A stretch of 64,000 bases of DNA from Lagopus muta (Eukaryota; Chordata; Aves; Galliformes; Phasianidae): positions 22,667,001 to 22,731,000 of the forward strand of contig NC_064437.1 of assembly GCF_023343835.1 (NCBI RefSeq), written 5' to 3'. The notes under the pieces were generated by a model. That model was not told the origin of the DNA. It made no database searches and worked only from the letters and a program-made list of their open reading frames with translations. Positions 50,323 to 63,250 of the stretch are shown one piece after another. Numbering within the stretch: the first letter of the stretch is position 1; every line of letters begins with the position of its first letter. Position numbers and translations under genes: made by a program.

Positions 50323-52686
50323 TTAAACAAAACAAAAATCAATGTTGATACATGTTAATCCCACCCCTCTTTACTTCCTCCCCACCCTGTTCCAGCCCCC
50401 TTTCCAAGCTTGCTGGGCCACTCCTGCAGTTTGCAGCCAGTACACGCCATCAGCTCCTCCATTTCAGCCTCCCCAGACGCGTGCTGCCTCTCACCCTGGT
50501 CCCACTCCCCTCTTGGCTGCTGTCACTCAGTACTACTCTCCCTTAGCCTCCTGCAGCCAACTGTGTCCACAACTTAACCTGCCCCTGCCCAACTACAAAG
50601 CCCCAGCATTTGTGGATGCAACCAGCACTGGATTGATCTGTCTAGTGGGACATAGGAACCCCAGGGCTGGTAAGCCTGGAAGGGAAAAAAAGCAGAGTTG
50701 CATAGTCCTAGTCTTGCTGTACATGGTTCTGGGGACACCACTGGTATGCCTGTGATGAGAAGTTATTCCAAGAAATATCTCGCACTTTCTCATGGGAATG
50801 AAAGCCAACGGCAATTTACAGTTAAACTTAAGCTTTTGTTTTTGAGCAAGTCATGTTTGTTGTGCTGGATTGCAACTATTATTTTAGAAATCTAACTATG
50901 CACTTGAGACCAGTTAAGTCTCTAGTAGATTTCGTTCCTAAATTTGCTTTTATTGTAACTCAGAGTCTTGTTGGCTCATTACACCGGTTCCAAATTGACA
51001 TAAAGGCGGTGCCTTTCATTTCAGTTTAAATGAAAACATCTGCCATTAGCCCTGTATTTACTTAACTGCTGTAAAAAATGCAGCGGGTTATAACATCAAT
51101 CTTTGGATCAAAATAATCTATAGAGTACAGCACAGCTAAGCCACTCTTCCTACCCCAAGCAGGGACCTTTAGTCTCTGTGGGATGTCTGCAGCTCTGCAG
51201 TGCAGCACACACCACCAGTAGTCCTCTCTGTGTGGTGTACAAAAGTGAGAACATATGTACAGCCGTCTGTTGTAGGAGATAGCATGCAAAGTTTAGCCAA
51301 AGAAGATGCTCTCTTTACTGCATTTCTTCTTAGGATAGTGCCAGTGCTCCATGTCTTGGAAGAAGCACAGTTATAGAGTCCTTGGCCTTTATGCCAGTTA
51401 CAGATGCAGTGGTGTTAGTGCCATTACCAGGCCCTCGCCCATGTGGAAACCAACCAGCTGGGTACTAAGCTTCAGATTTCCTGTTTATTTCATAAGGACT
51501 TGTGTACAGTCTTCAGATAGACATGATTTGACATTCTTGCTGATACGGAGATGAAGGGCTGTACATCCTCTTGGAACCCCCAGGCATCCTGTATACCAAA
51601 CTAATTTCTTTGTGCATTAATCTCTCCCCTTTCCTTTGCTCATAGTATGTAAATGTGTAAGTCAGGACCAGAGGCTGTTTACAGGGAAGCTGATTCATGC
51701 AGGTCAGTTCATCTGCCAGTATGTGGAATAAGTCACTGGAAAAGGTTACTGAGTTCTGAGCTGCCACTGATCCCAGAGAGAGCTGCTGCAAGGAGAATGT
51801 AGACAGTAAGGATGCCGAACAGCAGGGATTTCAGTTGCATAGCAAGAAACAAGTGCACGTCCAGTCAGCAGCTAAGTCTGAAGTTCCTTGTTTTCTTGAG
51901 AATTGACAGCTGTGACAGAGTTTTGAATTTTCTACAAGTGTTCTGGATAGGTCCTTAGTCTAACGTCACGCACAATGGGTTTTGTTTTCAGTCTGCCTTT
52001 GAGATACTTGTGCTTGCCCTCTATAATTTATGTGTTCCTGGATAGACTTCTCTTAGGAGTTGCTTTTTGTGATGAAACACAGCACCCAAAGAGTGCTGAG
52101 TGGGATGGAGAGTTTTGCAAAGTCCATGTGCTCTGTTGTGTTGCACATCTTCTGATCGCAGCCACTTCCTCAGCCTTCCTTTGTCACAATTCTCATCCTG
52201 CCAATGTGATGTGCCAATGTCATAAGTCTTTTCATGCTCTAAAATAATGCACGTTTCAATTCAAATGATGAACAGCAAATCTAATGGTAAGGCTTTTTGA
52301 TCAAAACTGGAGGGATTTTGCTATCAAGCAGCATGAGTATTTGCATGCAGCAGATGTCCAAGGCTGGTAGCAAACTCTGAGAAGTCTGTAAAGCAAACAG
52401 AAGCCACCCAGGCTGAGAAGGAGGATAAAAAGAAAATCTCTTTGGGAAGTGATGATGTGCTATAAGTTCCCATGTCTTGGGGTTAAATAAATACAGTCTT
52501 CAACATCCTCTGCCTTGGGTTCAAGTGAACAAAAGATGCCATTTCCGTCTTTCAGAGTAAGCGGCAGAATTCCTTGTCACTCATCAGATGAAGGTCTAAA
52601 ACCATACACTGGTCAACAGCTGACTTTTCTGAAGGTTACTGCTCAGCAAATGCTCTGTCTCCAGGTGTTGTTGGTTAACTCTTGAT

Positions 52687-52725
52687 GCTTAGAAGCCAGA
52701 TCTTGGAGCTTAGAAGCCAGATCTT
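52687..52725. repeat. 18-base direct repeat, 21-base period
   Basis: Two exact copies of gcttagaagccagatctt at 52687-52704 and 52708-52725, separated by gga. Confidence 0.95.
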
Positions 52726-55424
52726 TGTTCCTGTAGCTTCCTCTCTAAGCTGCTGTGCTTGACCTCAGGCTGAGAATCTCTCATAGGATTGTTGGCCGGT
52801 ATCACAGATGTTCTTCACCCCTCATGCTTATATTGAGTTCTACTCTAGAGGTTGGGACTGAAACCTTGCCGAGGAATTTTGACTACAGATTTTAGTCATA
52901 TTGTAAGATGTTACTGTTCTCTTTTCAAAGTGATGTACGCTAATCTTTCCTCTCTGCAAAATTGATCGTTGCTGAATTGACAACCTTTGAGAGATGCTGT
53001 GCTTCCCACCAGTTTTCTCTTAATATATGTTGTCCCTGACAGGAAAAAGATGATTAAATTATTCATAGAATTATGACAGAAATGGTTCAAGTATTCCACA
53101 CACAAAAGCAGTGGAATCTGTGTCACTTGAGTTCATGTTTGTTTAGTTAGACAGGAAGCGATCAAGAAATGAAATCATAAAGACTTACTCCCCAGTGACT
53201 TTTGATAATGGTCTGTTTACCTAAATTGCTAAATAAGTAACCTATTTTTATGTGTTCATAAGAACAGGAAGACGATTTCAGTAGATCTTCTGTGTCTTTT
53301 TGCCGTTTCGTTATTATGAAAATCTCTTGGGTTTTGTGTGATGTAGCAGACCAAAGCCCCAGCACGACTGGTCTTCTCTGTATAGACAGGATAAATGCTG
53401 CAGATGGCATTTTCTTGGGAACATGCTGTCCGAGAGGGATAGAGAATGAGTCATAAATTAATTGGACTTCACATCTAGTATGTCAAATGCCTGTGTAGAG
53501 TTATTACACCAGATTGTTTTTCCATATGAAAGACAAGCTATATAAAATCCCCAATGTAGAAGAAAAAGGAAACCCATGACGCTAGCTGCCAGTGTGGATG
53601 CTGCGTGCCAGAACCCAGTGCGTGTGTCTCACTGCACAGAGCCTGCCCTCTCGATGTCCATCGCTCCTGGAGCTGACACTGCCATGTGGGTATGCTCTCC
53701 CACCAGGCTGCAGAGCAGACTGCAAAGCAAAGAGAACGTTTCAGTCCTGAGGTGAGGTGGTGTTCGCCATCTCAGCTGCACCAAACTGTGTTTGTGCAGC
53801 ACGTCGTAATTCTAGCCTTCAGTCCAGCTGATCTGCTTTGATACGTTTTCAAGTGTTGTAAATTTAAGATTACATAATTCCTTTTAGTGTTAAATTAGAC
53901 GTGGCAAATACACTTTTATGTTTGTGATACGTAGGCCAGCTTTGATTACTGGTAGCTCTTTATTTCTGCTGTGATCTGAATCATAATTATCCATAATGAG
54001 CTCACCCTGTAAAAACATCAAGAAAAAAAATTGCAAAGAACTGGTAGAGGAGGTTCACATTTATGAGTTCTGTCTTGAGGACATCACTGGAGCAAACCTA
54101 GAGATTAGGAAAAGCTCAGCAGTCCAAGACGGTCTTTTTCTGTGTTTGGATTGCAGTCTCTAAGGAGACTGCAGCCAGCGGGGCTTGCATGATTGCTGCC
54201 CTGCTCTCCGCTCCCAAGCCCAGCTTTCCATGCAGGGACTCTTCCTCACCCACTCCATAGAACACACCTTACCTGTGCCTTCTCCCAGCTTGAGTCTCTG
54301 TAGCAGTCGGACAGCAGGGTTGCTGTGGGAAAGCATTTGAAAAATACATCCTGAGATTTTCAATTTCAGTCATCCCCCGGCACGTGGTTCCACCATCTGC
54401 CTCTGTCCTGTCCCTTGTTCCACAGCAGTCCATGTGAAGAGGTGGTGGCATGTGCCTGCACAGCAGCAGTACGCTCTGGGTGGCTGTGGATGGAGAAATG
54501 ATCAGCAGTCTGAGCTGCCCCTTGCTGTGCAAAAGAGGCATCTCTGGTTCAAGGCAGCGTTCCTATCTTGAAGCCGTAAATCTCCTCTTGCTGTAGCTGG
54601 GAGGCAGAGGCCTTTGAAAGTGACTTGTTTTTATTAGCGTGCCTCATTCACATAGGCATTCTGCAGCGTATGTGAGTGATTTATTTGTTTTAATTAACTG
54701 GCAAATGTATTGCATCAGGGAAGCTCACATGGAGGAAAGCAGCTGCCCCATGCAGACAAAAACTTGCACGGAGGTTGCGTGAAAAATGTTCTTCTTCGAG
54801 CAAGGGCTGATCACAGTTTCTAAATAAATGAGGTAATTTTATGTATCCAAGTGAGACAGGTGGAAATTTCACCTCACTATCTGGATACCATCCAACCTAT
54901 AAAGGCATTTGAACTGTAAGTGAGTACAGGCTCTCACCAGCCTTCACTCTTAAATCAGTGAGACACTTTAACATTAGGCTACAAGTGATAGTGGGTGATA
55001 GAGAAAAGTCCACGCCAGTAAAAAAAGTGATGGCTGCCTATTAAAGAGTAAGAAGTCAAATAATTCAGTTAATTTTATCAGTAACTGCCTACAAGTCAAA
55101 ATGCTGAAGTACATACTGCAAGTCAACTTCAAAGGTTAAGGGCTGCGTAAGGATGGGAAAACATGCAAAGCAAACACCATAGGATAAAGTGCTGGCAAAT
55201 GGTATGGAGATTGATTAAGAGTAAAGCCTCCATGCCAAAGGACCATTAAAAGGACCTTAGAAAATCCGGCAGGCTTAAATAATACATTAAAGTAGGTTCT
55301 TAGAAATGAGAGCTCTCTTAAAACAATGAGAAGGAATTAGAAATAGCCAAATGAGGGAATTAGAAATGGAGCACCATTTCTGGGAGACTTAATATCAAAG
55401 CATAAGAAGTCAAGCCAAAAGTGA

Positions 55425-55545
55425 TACTGAGGAACAACTTGTTTAAGGCATGAAAAGTAATAAAAACATTTTTTTCAGAGGAAGCCTGCCAGGGAATCTG
55501 TGGTGCTTGTAGAGGACCAAGGTGTAAAAGAGCACTTAAAGTTGA
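55425..55545 (+). mobile_element. CR1-like LINE internal (ORF2) fragment
   Basis: A short frame reads RKPARESVVLVEDQGVKEHL after a T run. This resembles the linker between the endonuclease and reverse transcriptase parts of amniote CR1-type ORF2, where a 'KPA.ESVG.L.DDQGVKG.LKED' pattern recurs (from memory). The AC-rich sequence just upstream (from about 55200) may belong to the same old copy, but I cannot follow it reliably. The reading frame is broken further on. Confidence 0.5.
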
Positions 55546-58064
55546 AGTCAGTGCTGTTGAAGGAAACCTTGAAGTGTTCTTGTGTTGGTGTTAACCACAG
55601 AGGATATATAAATATCAGAAGAAAGAAAAGTGACAAATGGGGTCAGGAGCTGTAAAAAGTCAAGTCTCACTTCAGCACGCATTGGCTGAAACTGTTGAGA
55701 GTTGAGCACGCCTGGATGGACCAAGAGAGCAGAGCTGCTGCAGTGGCAAGTTGTACCCAAGTGCTCCTGCTAGCTCCTCGTTGGGCACAGAAGGGAAGGT
55801 GCCCATTCCTCTTAGTCCTGTGCTGCCTCACTCAGAGGAAGAAATCCTCCAGCTCTGGCTCTTGAAGTAAGCCTCCAGTAGAACGAATGCCTTTTTAGGC
55901 TGGTCTCCTGTGCACAGCTATTTGTCTTGTAAGTGGGTATGTCTTGTCTTGCAGACCGTGTGGGGAGTTTGTTTACAAGTTCTGTGCTTCCCAAGAAGCC
56001 ATGGGTGGTTCTGCCTAACGGAGTTGCTCTCTCTCCAGCCTCTTTCCTTTCTTTCATTCCCAAGAGAACTTTCTGTGTAGCAAAGCTGTGCCTTGCCTTT
56101 GTTTTCTCCTTTTCATTTCAATTCTTCATGTAAACGTTGCCTCAGCTGGTTAGATTTCAAATATGGCCATAGCTCTGACAGCAAGCATGTGCACAGCCAG
56201 TGCAAATGCCTTGGTGTTTGCAAGAGATACTCTACCTGCAGGAGCTTTAAATTATGTGCCTGCAAGGATCAGTGCTGCTGATCTGCTCCTCTAGAGAGGG
56301 CCGTTGGCTTTTTCTTCAAACCAGCAAGAGCAATTAGTCAACCCAGACTGGGCCCTCTCCGTTGGCTACTGATCTCTTGATCTGCAGGCCCTGGCCTTTT
56401 CCATGGTATGGGCTGAGGGCACATTGTTCTCCTCAGCCACAGCCAATGACTCCGTTATTTACTTAGGAGGCCACAGCACTTGTTTCCTCCCATTTTCTTA
56501 CTTTCTCCTTGTGCTGTGTATATCCCCCTACGATAGACCCTGACACCAGTGTTGCAACAATTTGGGCATGGGAAAAGGCCCTGTCTCCTTGCTGACAGCC
56601 TGTGGCTTATCCGCATGTCCTTGTGTGGTCTGCAGTGTGCGTGGCCCTGGTGCAGGACCTGCCCTGAGAAATGGAGACCAGGCACTGTGTTGGTGCCTCC
56701 AACCTGGCTCCCTCTGTAATAGCTCTATAGATGAGTGTGTGCTCACTGCATCCCTCATACACCCCCACCAGTTGCTGAGGGACAGGGAGTAAAAAGCTGG
56801 TGGAGAGGAAAACGGAAACATCCAGATCTCCCCTGACATGTGCCGGGGACTGAAGGCAGCTGAGTCCACAAGGTTGCAACTGGTTTGCTTAGAAACAGTT
56901 GCAAGCAGCAGCCTGCTTTTAAAAATAAGTTAACTGGAGTGTCCTTACTACTTTCTCCCTTGCCTCCAGAAACCCTAGGTAACAAGTAAATCTGTGAATA
57001 TTTTAGAAACCCTGCTGCCTCCTTGCAGTGAGTGTATTTTTAGTCTTTGTAACTGTTAGAGCAACACTGCTTCATTTATCTACTTATTTGGTAGTGTGTA
57101 GCAACCCTTCAGCCGGAAACGTTGTCCAGATGCGGCGGCTGGGCCAGTCGGGGCTGCTCAGTGGAGATGGAGAGGATCACAGCACAGATAGGGCAGGGAA
57201 GCCCCAGCTTGTGTCTGGGGACAGAGCTGTGCAGAGCAGCTGATGTCCTCATCTTCTGTGAAGTTTGTGTTTCCTGAACACTGTGCTGCCCGAAATCCAT
57301 TTTTTGGGCCAGGACAGGCTGCAGTATAAATTGTTTTGGTAGGTTGGTGCTAAATCTTTAAACCAAACTTCAGCATTGTGAGCTAGCATGAAGCAAGTGT
57401 GCCTCTGATGGCTCTTTGAAAACTGCTGAGGTTCCTGCTGGTGTGATAACAGGGCTGCAGAAGAGCTGGAAGTGTAAATTAATGCCAACACAGACTCTGT
57501 TGGGAGTCTGATGTGTCACAACAGACCTTGCTTGTTAGAAGAACAGTGGAAAATAAAAGGGGGTGTTTTGTTCTGCACAGATGCTTTTAAAAGAGGCAGC
57601 GGTTTTGTGTCATCTTGTGCATACATGATTCCCTGGCATTTGACATCAATTAAACTAATTCAGTGGATCCTGCACTATCATCTACACAAGGAGAGGTGAT
57701 CTTCTGCTCTTATGTGTATTTCTGACCAAGACAGGTAGGTAAAATGCAGGTGGGACAACTGATTTCCCTCCTTGTGTCTTACCAAAAGTACTGAGGACAT
57801 GTAGTCCATATCTGACAATGCACTTGTTTGTAAGAGTGACTTCCCCAGAGAGCAGTGCTGGGGAATTGGACATGTGTTCCCAAGGCCAGGCTCACGTGCT
57901 GGGAGTTTGGTAGGGCTCAAGCCAGCGAGCTCTGAGAAGATGCAGTCTGGGAACAGCAGTGCTTGGCTCAGCTACCTCACTGTTATTTTGAAGTAATCTG
58001 TGCAAAACGCAGCCTTTAAATCTGGTAACAAATAGTAACTGCAGCACATAGCTTTGGCCTGGAA

Positions 58065-58268
58065 AGGATAGTTTCTTACTAACGCAGGGAAACACTGCTT
58101 CACTGTCAGAGTGCAGAGCCCTGGAGCAGGCTGCCCATAGAGGGTGTGGAGTGCCCTTCTCTGGAGATATTAAAGAGCCATAAGGATATGCCTACCTGTG
58201 TCAGCTGCTGTAGGGAATCTGCTTTAGTTTAGGATTGGACTAGGTGGCCTCCTACAATTCTGAGATTA
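58065..58268 (+). mobile_element. CR1: CR1 LINE fragment, plus orientation
   Basis: This follows the CR1 3' UTR: 'tgcttcactgtcagagtgcag', then 'cctggagcaggctgccca', then a 'tctctggagatattaaagagcc' block, then 'ggattggactaggtggcctcc' and 'caattctgagatt' near the end. Its divergence suggests an old insertion. No coding part remains. Confidence 0.85.
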
Positions 58269-61246
58269 AGCCTGTCTGGGAGTTTTATTCTGTTGTCGTG
58301 TGGTGTGAAAGGCTGTATGTTCTGAATGCTGGAGAGGAGCAGTAAATCTGTTTATAAATCCAGACGCTTCTGCAGGACATCCTGCAGCTTATTCAGCTTA
58401 TGCCCAGCTCAGGGCCTTCCTGCACAGGTGTCTGCCTCTTCTCTCATTTGGAAGCTCATCTGCTGGCACACTGTCAGAAAGACCGCCAGCTTTATCCCTC
58501 CTCCTGCCTGAGAAAGAAGGTTGGTTTGTATCATCCCAGGCCCCCTCCCATCCTGCAGCCTGTGGGGAGCACAAGCAGCATTGGGCTCAGCTCCTGCCAT
58601 GCAGACATAGCAGGGCTCGGTGGAACTGCACTGTATTCTCTTGGCTTGTCCACAAAACTGATGGTGGTGTGGTCACGAGACCACCTAGTTTTAAAAGATC
58701 TGATGCAGGAATCACCAGACATTAGCATTAAAAACTTGGTAAGGGTAAGACTGTTTTTCTTGAAGCTGAGCTGATTATTTCTGGGCCTGTTGTGATGCTG
58801 GCTTATGCACTTTGTTCTTTTGCAGCCCTCAAGCTGCTTCTGCCTAGCCCCATTTGTACTCGTGCCTTTCAATTCTCCTGAGCGCCATACTTCGCTCTTG
58901 CCTTTGCTGAAGTGCATCCTGATCTTGGACAGCTTCTCTCTTTTATCGAAGCTGTACTCCAATACTCCAAGGTGGTTGAAATCTCTCCAGCTTCCCATCT
59001 TCCAGAAACCTTATAAGTATGCTCTCTATTCATCATCCAGATCATGAAACAATTTAATGGAATCGAGCTGAGGCTGGAGCCATGTGGAATCATTTCTGAA
59101 ATGCCTGCCCATTTGACAGTGAGCTGGTCTTTCCACACACTGTGCTACGCTGACTGCATCCAGGTCACACTTGCTCATTGCTCCTCTGAGCATCATGTGC
59201 AGAGCATCAGCCCCTGTGCTGCTGGGCCGCAATGGCCAGGGCATGACCCAGCCGTGGTGGCAAGGTGTCAGGGGCTGGCACGGCTTTCAGCCTGCTCCTC
59301 TGTACAAGATGCTTTGAACAGGGCAGGCACTGCACCTCTTGAACAGAACAGCTGCATCGCAGTATTTCAGAGCCTTGGCTTACTTAATCGTGGTCCAGTT
59401 TTGTCGTGGGGGGAGTTGAGGGAAGCAGGAGGCTGGGTGAGAGGCGGCTGAGCTCGTTCCCATGCTTTCGCTGCCACCCACACAGAGCACGGTTCCTTTG
59501 CTCACATCACTGCTCTCTGGGGGTATTATTATTCTGTGTTGTGCAATGCCAAGGAACTGACTAGTAACCCACTGTGCTGGCCGCTGCAGGCAAATGCAGG
59601 GTAGTCTTACTGCCTGGGGAGCTGACAGAGGGGTTTCTTGGCTCTGGCTGTCGGCCCATCCCACTTCACCCACTTGTGGCTTTGGTGCACATTTTCTCAC
59701 ATAGCCAGGCTCCTGGTAAGCTGAGAGATGTATTTCCAGCTTGTTGTGCCACAGGCAGCCATCTGTTCCCATGTTCTCTCTCCAGCCCAAAGGCTAGGCA
59801 ACCAAGAGACAAGAGAAAAGGTGATGCACAAAGCTCCCCTGGATGGGTGTCCCCAGCGTGGCCCTGCTTGAGGACACAGCACTGGGACGAGATGCTGCTC
59901 AGGGTCCTGGGGTCAGCTCATGGCGCCAGGCACAGCTGCTCCTGGATGCAGTTGCTTGGTGGCACGTTCAGAGCTTTTTCCATTTCATTTCTGCAGGTGG
60001 GAGCTTTGATTTCCCCTCCAGGCTCCCAGCCCCCTTAGAAAAAGTTTGCTCCTGCTTTTCATTACTATCCCAGACATATTTGATCTAATGGCTTCTACAG
60101 GTGGTGTAGGGTGCAACAGGGTCCGGCCATAGTTGTCAGCTGTCATCCAGAATCAGAGTTAATCCAGGAAAGCAGTAAGAATTAGTAATGTATATTGCAT
60201 TCCTCCAGTCCATACGCTTTCCATTAGGTGCTCTTCCATCCTCCTTAGAACAGAAAGAAAACCCTGCCGATGGCAGTCAGCATTTCCCACTCTAAAAAGC
60301 AAGGGTTGGTCGTGCCTGGAAATCTGATCTGGGCTCTTGCATTCCTGGACACACTGTCTATGCAGGATAGTCTCCCACCTTTCAGAGCAGGCAGCAGATG
60401 CTGGCCATGTGCACGGCTTGTTTGGCTGCCCAGCAGCTCCTGTACTAACTAACGTGCCCAGCCTGGGGCCGTGCACTGCAGGGCTGGAAGCTTTGGTAGC
60501 TGAACTCCCTCCATCTCCTGGAGACATCTCTGAGCCTTTCTCAGGGAGAACATGAGTCTCAGAGAACTCAGCAGGCTCTCGGGATCATAGTCAGCAGATG
60601 GGAAGCTGTCACTGTCTCCTTCTTAGGTCTTTCTCTTTCCAAAGGCAAGTCTTTTGGTTGTGCCCATCGATCGTGGTCAGCTTGGTCAGCAGCTCCACCA
60701 TGTCCTGCAAGTACAGCAGCCAGATCAGCCTGCTAATGAGGCACAGTTAATTCCTTAAGAATTCACATTTTAACTTGTTTTTTAAATAGTAATCTGGTGA
60801 ATAAATTCCTCTAGATCCTCAGTGTCATCAGGGTTATGCTATTCTTAAACCAATAAGAAAAAGTGAAAACATTCCTCTTTCTTAAATAAGCCCTATCTTT
60901 AATCAGCCCTGTGCTTTAGTGGCTCAAGAACAACATTTCAGCAATAGACGTTATACAGTGCAAAACCCATTGGTAACGATGTGCAGATGAAGAAGTGAAA
61001 AAGAAGGCTGGTGTTAGTTTTTAGGTGTGAGTGCACATGTTGAGCTTGGTCTAGAGCCTTTTGGGTGCCAGTGGCAGGATGAGACTCTGTGCATAGACCT
61101 ACAGAAACAAAAGGTCTGCCCACAGCTCAGCTTGCCTTCAGCTGAAGCTCCTAGCCCAGCATGATGACACGCCAAGAAAGCACTGCTTTTTGATGCCATT
61201 GGGTCGCTAGGTTGCAAGGCTAACGCTGGCCTTTGTGTATCTGCAG

Positions 61247-61455
61247 AGAACGTGATCAATGGGAAGGACTATGAGGTGATGATGCAAATCGACTGCGAAG
61301 TGATGGACACCAGGATCCTCCACATCAAAAGTTCATCTGTTCCTCCGTACCTCCGTGAGCAGCGCAGAAATGACACTAACACCTTCTACAGCTCATCCTC
61401 CTCTGTCTCAGAGACACCCCACGCCCTGAGGGCCATTGTCAAGTCCCTGCAGTAA
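61247..61455 (+). CDS. ATF6: ATF6 terminal coding exon
   Basis: Coding part of the last exon. The acceptor AG is at 61245-61246, the first two bases complete E304, and the stop TAA is at 61453-61455. It encodes [20 protein letters not shown], then [20 protein letters not shown] and NDTNTF, then a Ser-rich stretch ending KSLQ. C320 matches human C618, the partner of the first lumenal cysteine. N345-D-T is the third sequon (human N643). The distance from Cys to sequon, 25 residues, is the same as in human. The last 20 or so residues diverge from human except for the final SLQ. Confidence 0.97.
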
Positions 61456-62689
61456 CTCCTGCACAGCAGCACAGCCCGTGCACCCAGCATGCAGCAGGTC
61501 CTGCTGCCAGGCTGAGCCTTGCCATTGCCAAGTCCATGGGGCTCTGGACACAGCAAGGGCAGCTAAGCCTGTCCCAGTGCATGATGCTGCCAAATGGCCA
61601 CATGTCTAGCCCAGGGATTGCAGAGCTCTGTGGCCCCTCACTGGGGACAGGCCTGGGGGACCCACGCAGTGTGGTGCCCAATGCCAGCGGTGCAAGCAAT
61701 GCACACCGCCTCAGTCCTGGTGTCCAGCATCAGCTGATGCTCAGCACTGGCACAGGGGGAGCACGGGCTGTCCTTGCTACTTATGCACTGTCCATACTTT
61801 GGGTTTGTTTTGTTTTTTTTCTCCCTGTTAAACAGTCTCCTGAGGTCTGGTGCTGAGCACTGGGGTCCTACTCAGAGACACTGCTGCGCAGACTGTGCCT
61901 GAGGCCAGGCTTTCCCCCAGTGCCCAGATCCAAGCTGCAGGCGGTCCTGCCAGCCCTCGTCCTGGCGTTGCACCCCACAGCATCCACGCCTGCCACAGTG
62001 GCTATCCCCACTCCTTGTCACCCCATGCACCTTCCTCAAACCCTTCCCCATGCAGCCTCCCCTGTGGGGGTGCTGCAGGCTGGTGATGGTGCCATGGGGC
62101 AGCCCAGCCACACAGTGAGGAGCGTTAGCCCTGCACCACAGGGTGCTCACAGCCAAGGCACTACAAGCAGAACAACCTGCACTGCCTCCAGGTGAGACCT
62201 GGGCCACAGGGACCGATGCACAGGGGCTCTGTGCACCCCTCCATATGGGGTGCTGCTATCAGGGAGTTGGAGCCCTGTGGTGTGACCCAGCAAGGCTAAG
62301 TGGTTTAGGCTGTGGTGGTTTAGCTAAGCACGTGCATTGCTAAAGATTATACTGCCTTTCTTTTGGGTTTGTTTTTGGGTTTGTATTTTTTCTTCCCTTT
62401 TTTTTGTTTTGGTTTTTTTTTTTCATGTTGGGTAATATTTAATGTTTTTCACTGCTCACAGCCTGCAGAGTGTTTGCAGGCCTATGGGGTGGGCAGCACC
62501 CTACTGGGCAGCAGCTGAGGGGCTGCGGTGCTGGGCTGGGAGCAGCAGCCATGCGTAATGACTTCAGCATGTTGTTACGTTATTTCCCCCCTCGCACTTA
62601 GCACAGAAGATGATCAGCTTCAGTTTGCCAGACCGTTGGCTTTCCCTCGTCGTCTGAACCACTTACTGAACTGATGTGTTTGTTTTTTT

Positions 62690-62720
62690 AATTATTATTA
62701 TTATTATTTGTGTGTGTGTG
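62690..62720. repeat. (ATT)n followed by (TG)n simple repeat in the 3' UTR
   Basis: Six or so ATT units followed by about six TG units, within the ATF6 3' UTR. Confidence 0.9.
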
Positions 62721-63227
62721 GCTGTTAGGAAAGAAAGGTTGACCCAGCAGAAAGACAAACAGCTCGGGGGGAGGCGAGGAGGAGGGCGAGGAGCAATCCA
62801 CCCCAGTAAAATATGTGCCTTGCAACACTGTGGAAAAGCTTTGCCCTTTGCCACGTAGTCAGCACCGCACAGCCCCGTCCCCCCGGCGCGAGCTGCTGGG
62901 AAGCAGCCGGGCTCGGCGAGGGGCCTGGCCGCACTCCGTGCACCAGTCCTGTTTTCCTGGCCCAGGCCCCACCTGACGGCAGGCCAGTTCACACAGCCCA
63001 GAACCTCCCCGGCTGTGCCCCAGCTGGAGGCACGCAGCCCCCCGGACGTGGGGCTCTAAGGGGGCCCTTTGCTGCTGGAGATCGGCAGCACCCCTGGGTG
63101 GGTGGCAGGGCAGCGTCTTCAGCCTGGGGCTGGCACAGGGGGCTTGGGGACACGCTGCAGCCCCCGGCAGTGGCAGAGAGCACCTCTCTTCCCTTGTATC
63201 CTGTTGTGTGTCCCTAGCACTGAAGGC

Positions 63228-63233
63228 AATAAA
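63228..63233 (+). terminator. ATF6: ATF6 poly(A) signal AATAAA
   Basis: A canonical AATAAA followed within 30 bases by a T/GT-rich stretch (gtggttctcttatttatt). The cleavage site is probably near 63245-63260. It is the only strong signal after the stop codon on this strand. Confidence 0.85.
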
Positions 63234-63250
63234 GTGGTTCTCTTATTTAT

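Larger units (their letters stand above)
47156..61246 (+). other. ATF6: ATF6 last intron, about 14.1 kb
   Basis: This runs from donor GTAAGT to acceptor AG at 61245-61246. It contains an A run and a C-rich block (50305-50600), an 18-base direct repeat (52687-52725), a LINE internal fragment near 55.4-55.55 kb and a CR1 fragment near 58.07-58.27 kb. GC content rises toward the 3' end. Open frames of up to about 155 codons on both strands at 58.4-60.1 kb reflect this GC rise and show no domain. Confidence 0.85.
1..63250 (+). other. ATF6: ATF6 gene, 3' part (locus span, 5' end outside window)
   Basis: ATF6 is an ER membrane protein. Under ER stress it moves to the Golgi and is cut by Site-1 and Site-2 proteases, and its cytosolic bZIP fragment enters the nucleus to switch on chaperone genes. 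Nine exons with canonical GT-AG borders join in one frame of 372 codons ending at 61455. In order they encode a bZIP (segment residues about 3-66), one membrane helix (about 75-93), a Site-1 protease motif (113-116), and a lumenal domain with cysteines at 170 and 320 and sequons at N175, N286 and N345. The order and spacing match human ATF6 from about residue 304 to its end, with about five extra residues (human compared from memory). ATF6B is less likely because the zipper, the NYGP membrane motif and the C-terminal SLQ ending are ATF6-like. Exons for the N-terminal activation domain are absent and must lie upstream. Confidence 0.96.
61456..63250 (+). other. ATF6: ATF6 3' UTR
   Basis: About 1.8 kb of untranslated sequence from the stop to the poly(A) region. 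It includes T-rich runs at 62360-62425, an ATT/TG simple repeat at 62690-62720 and a GC-rich, CpG-containing block at about 62750-63190. A weaker AGTAAA signal occurs at about 62805, so a shorter form is possible. Short open frames here are chance. Confidence 0.85.
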
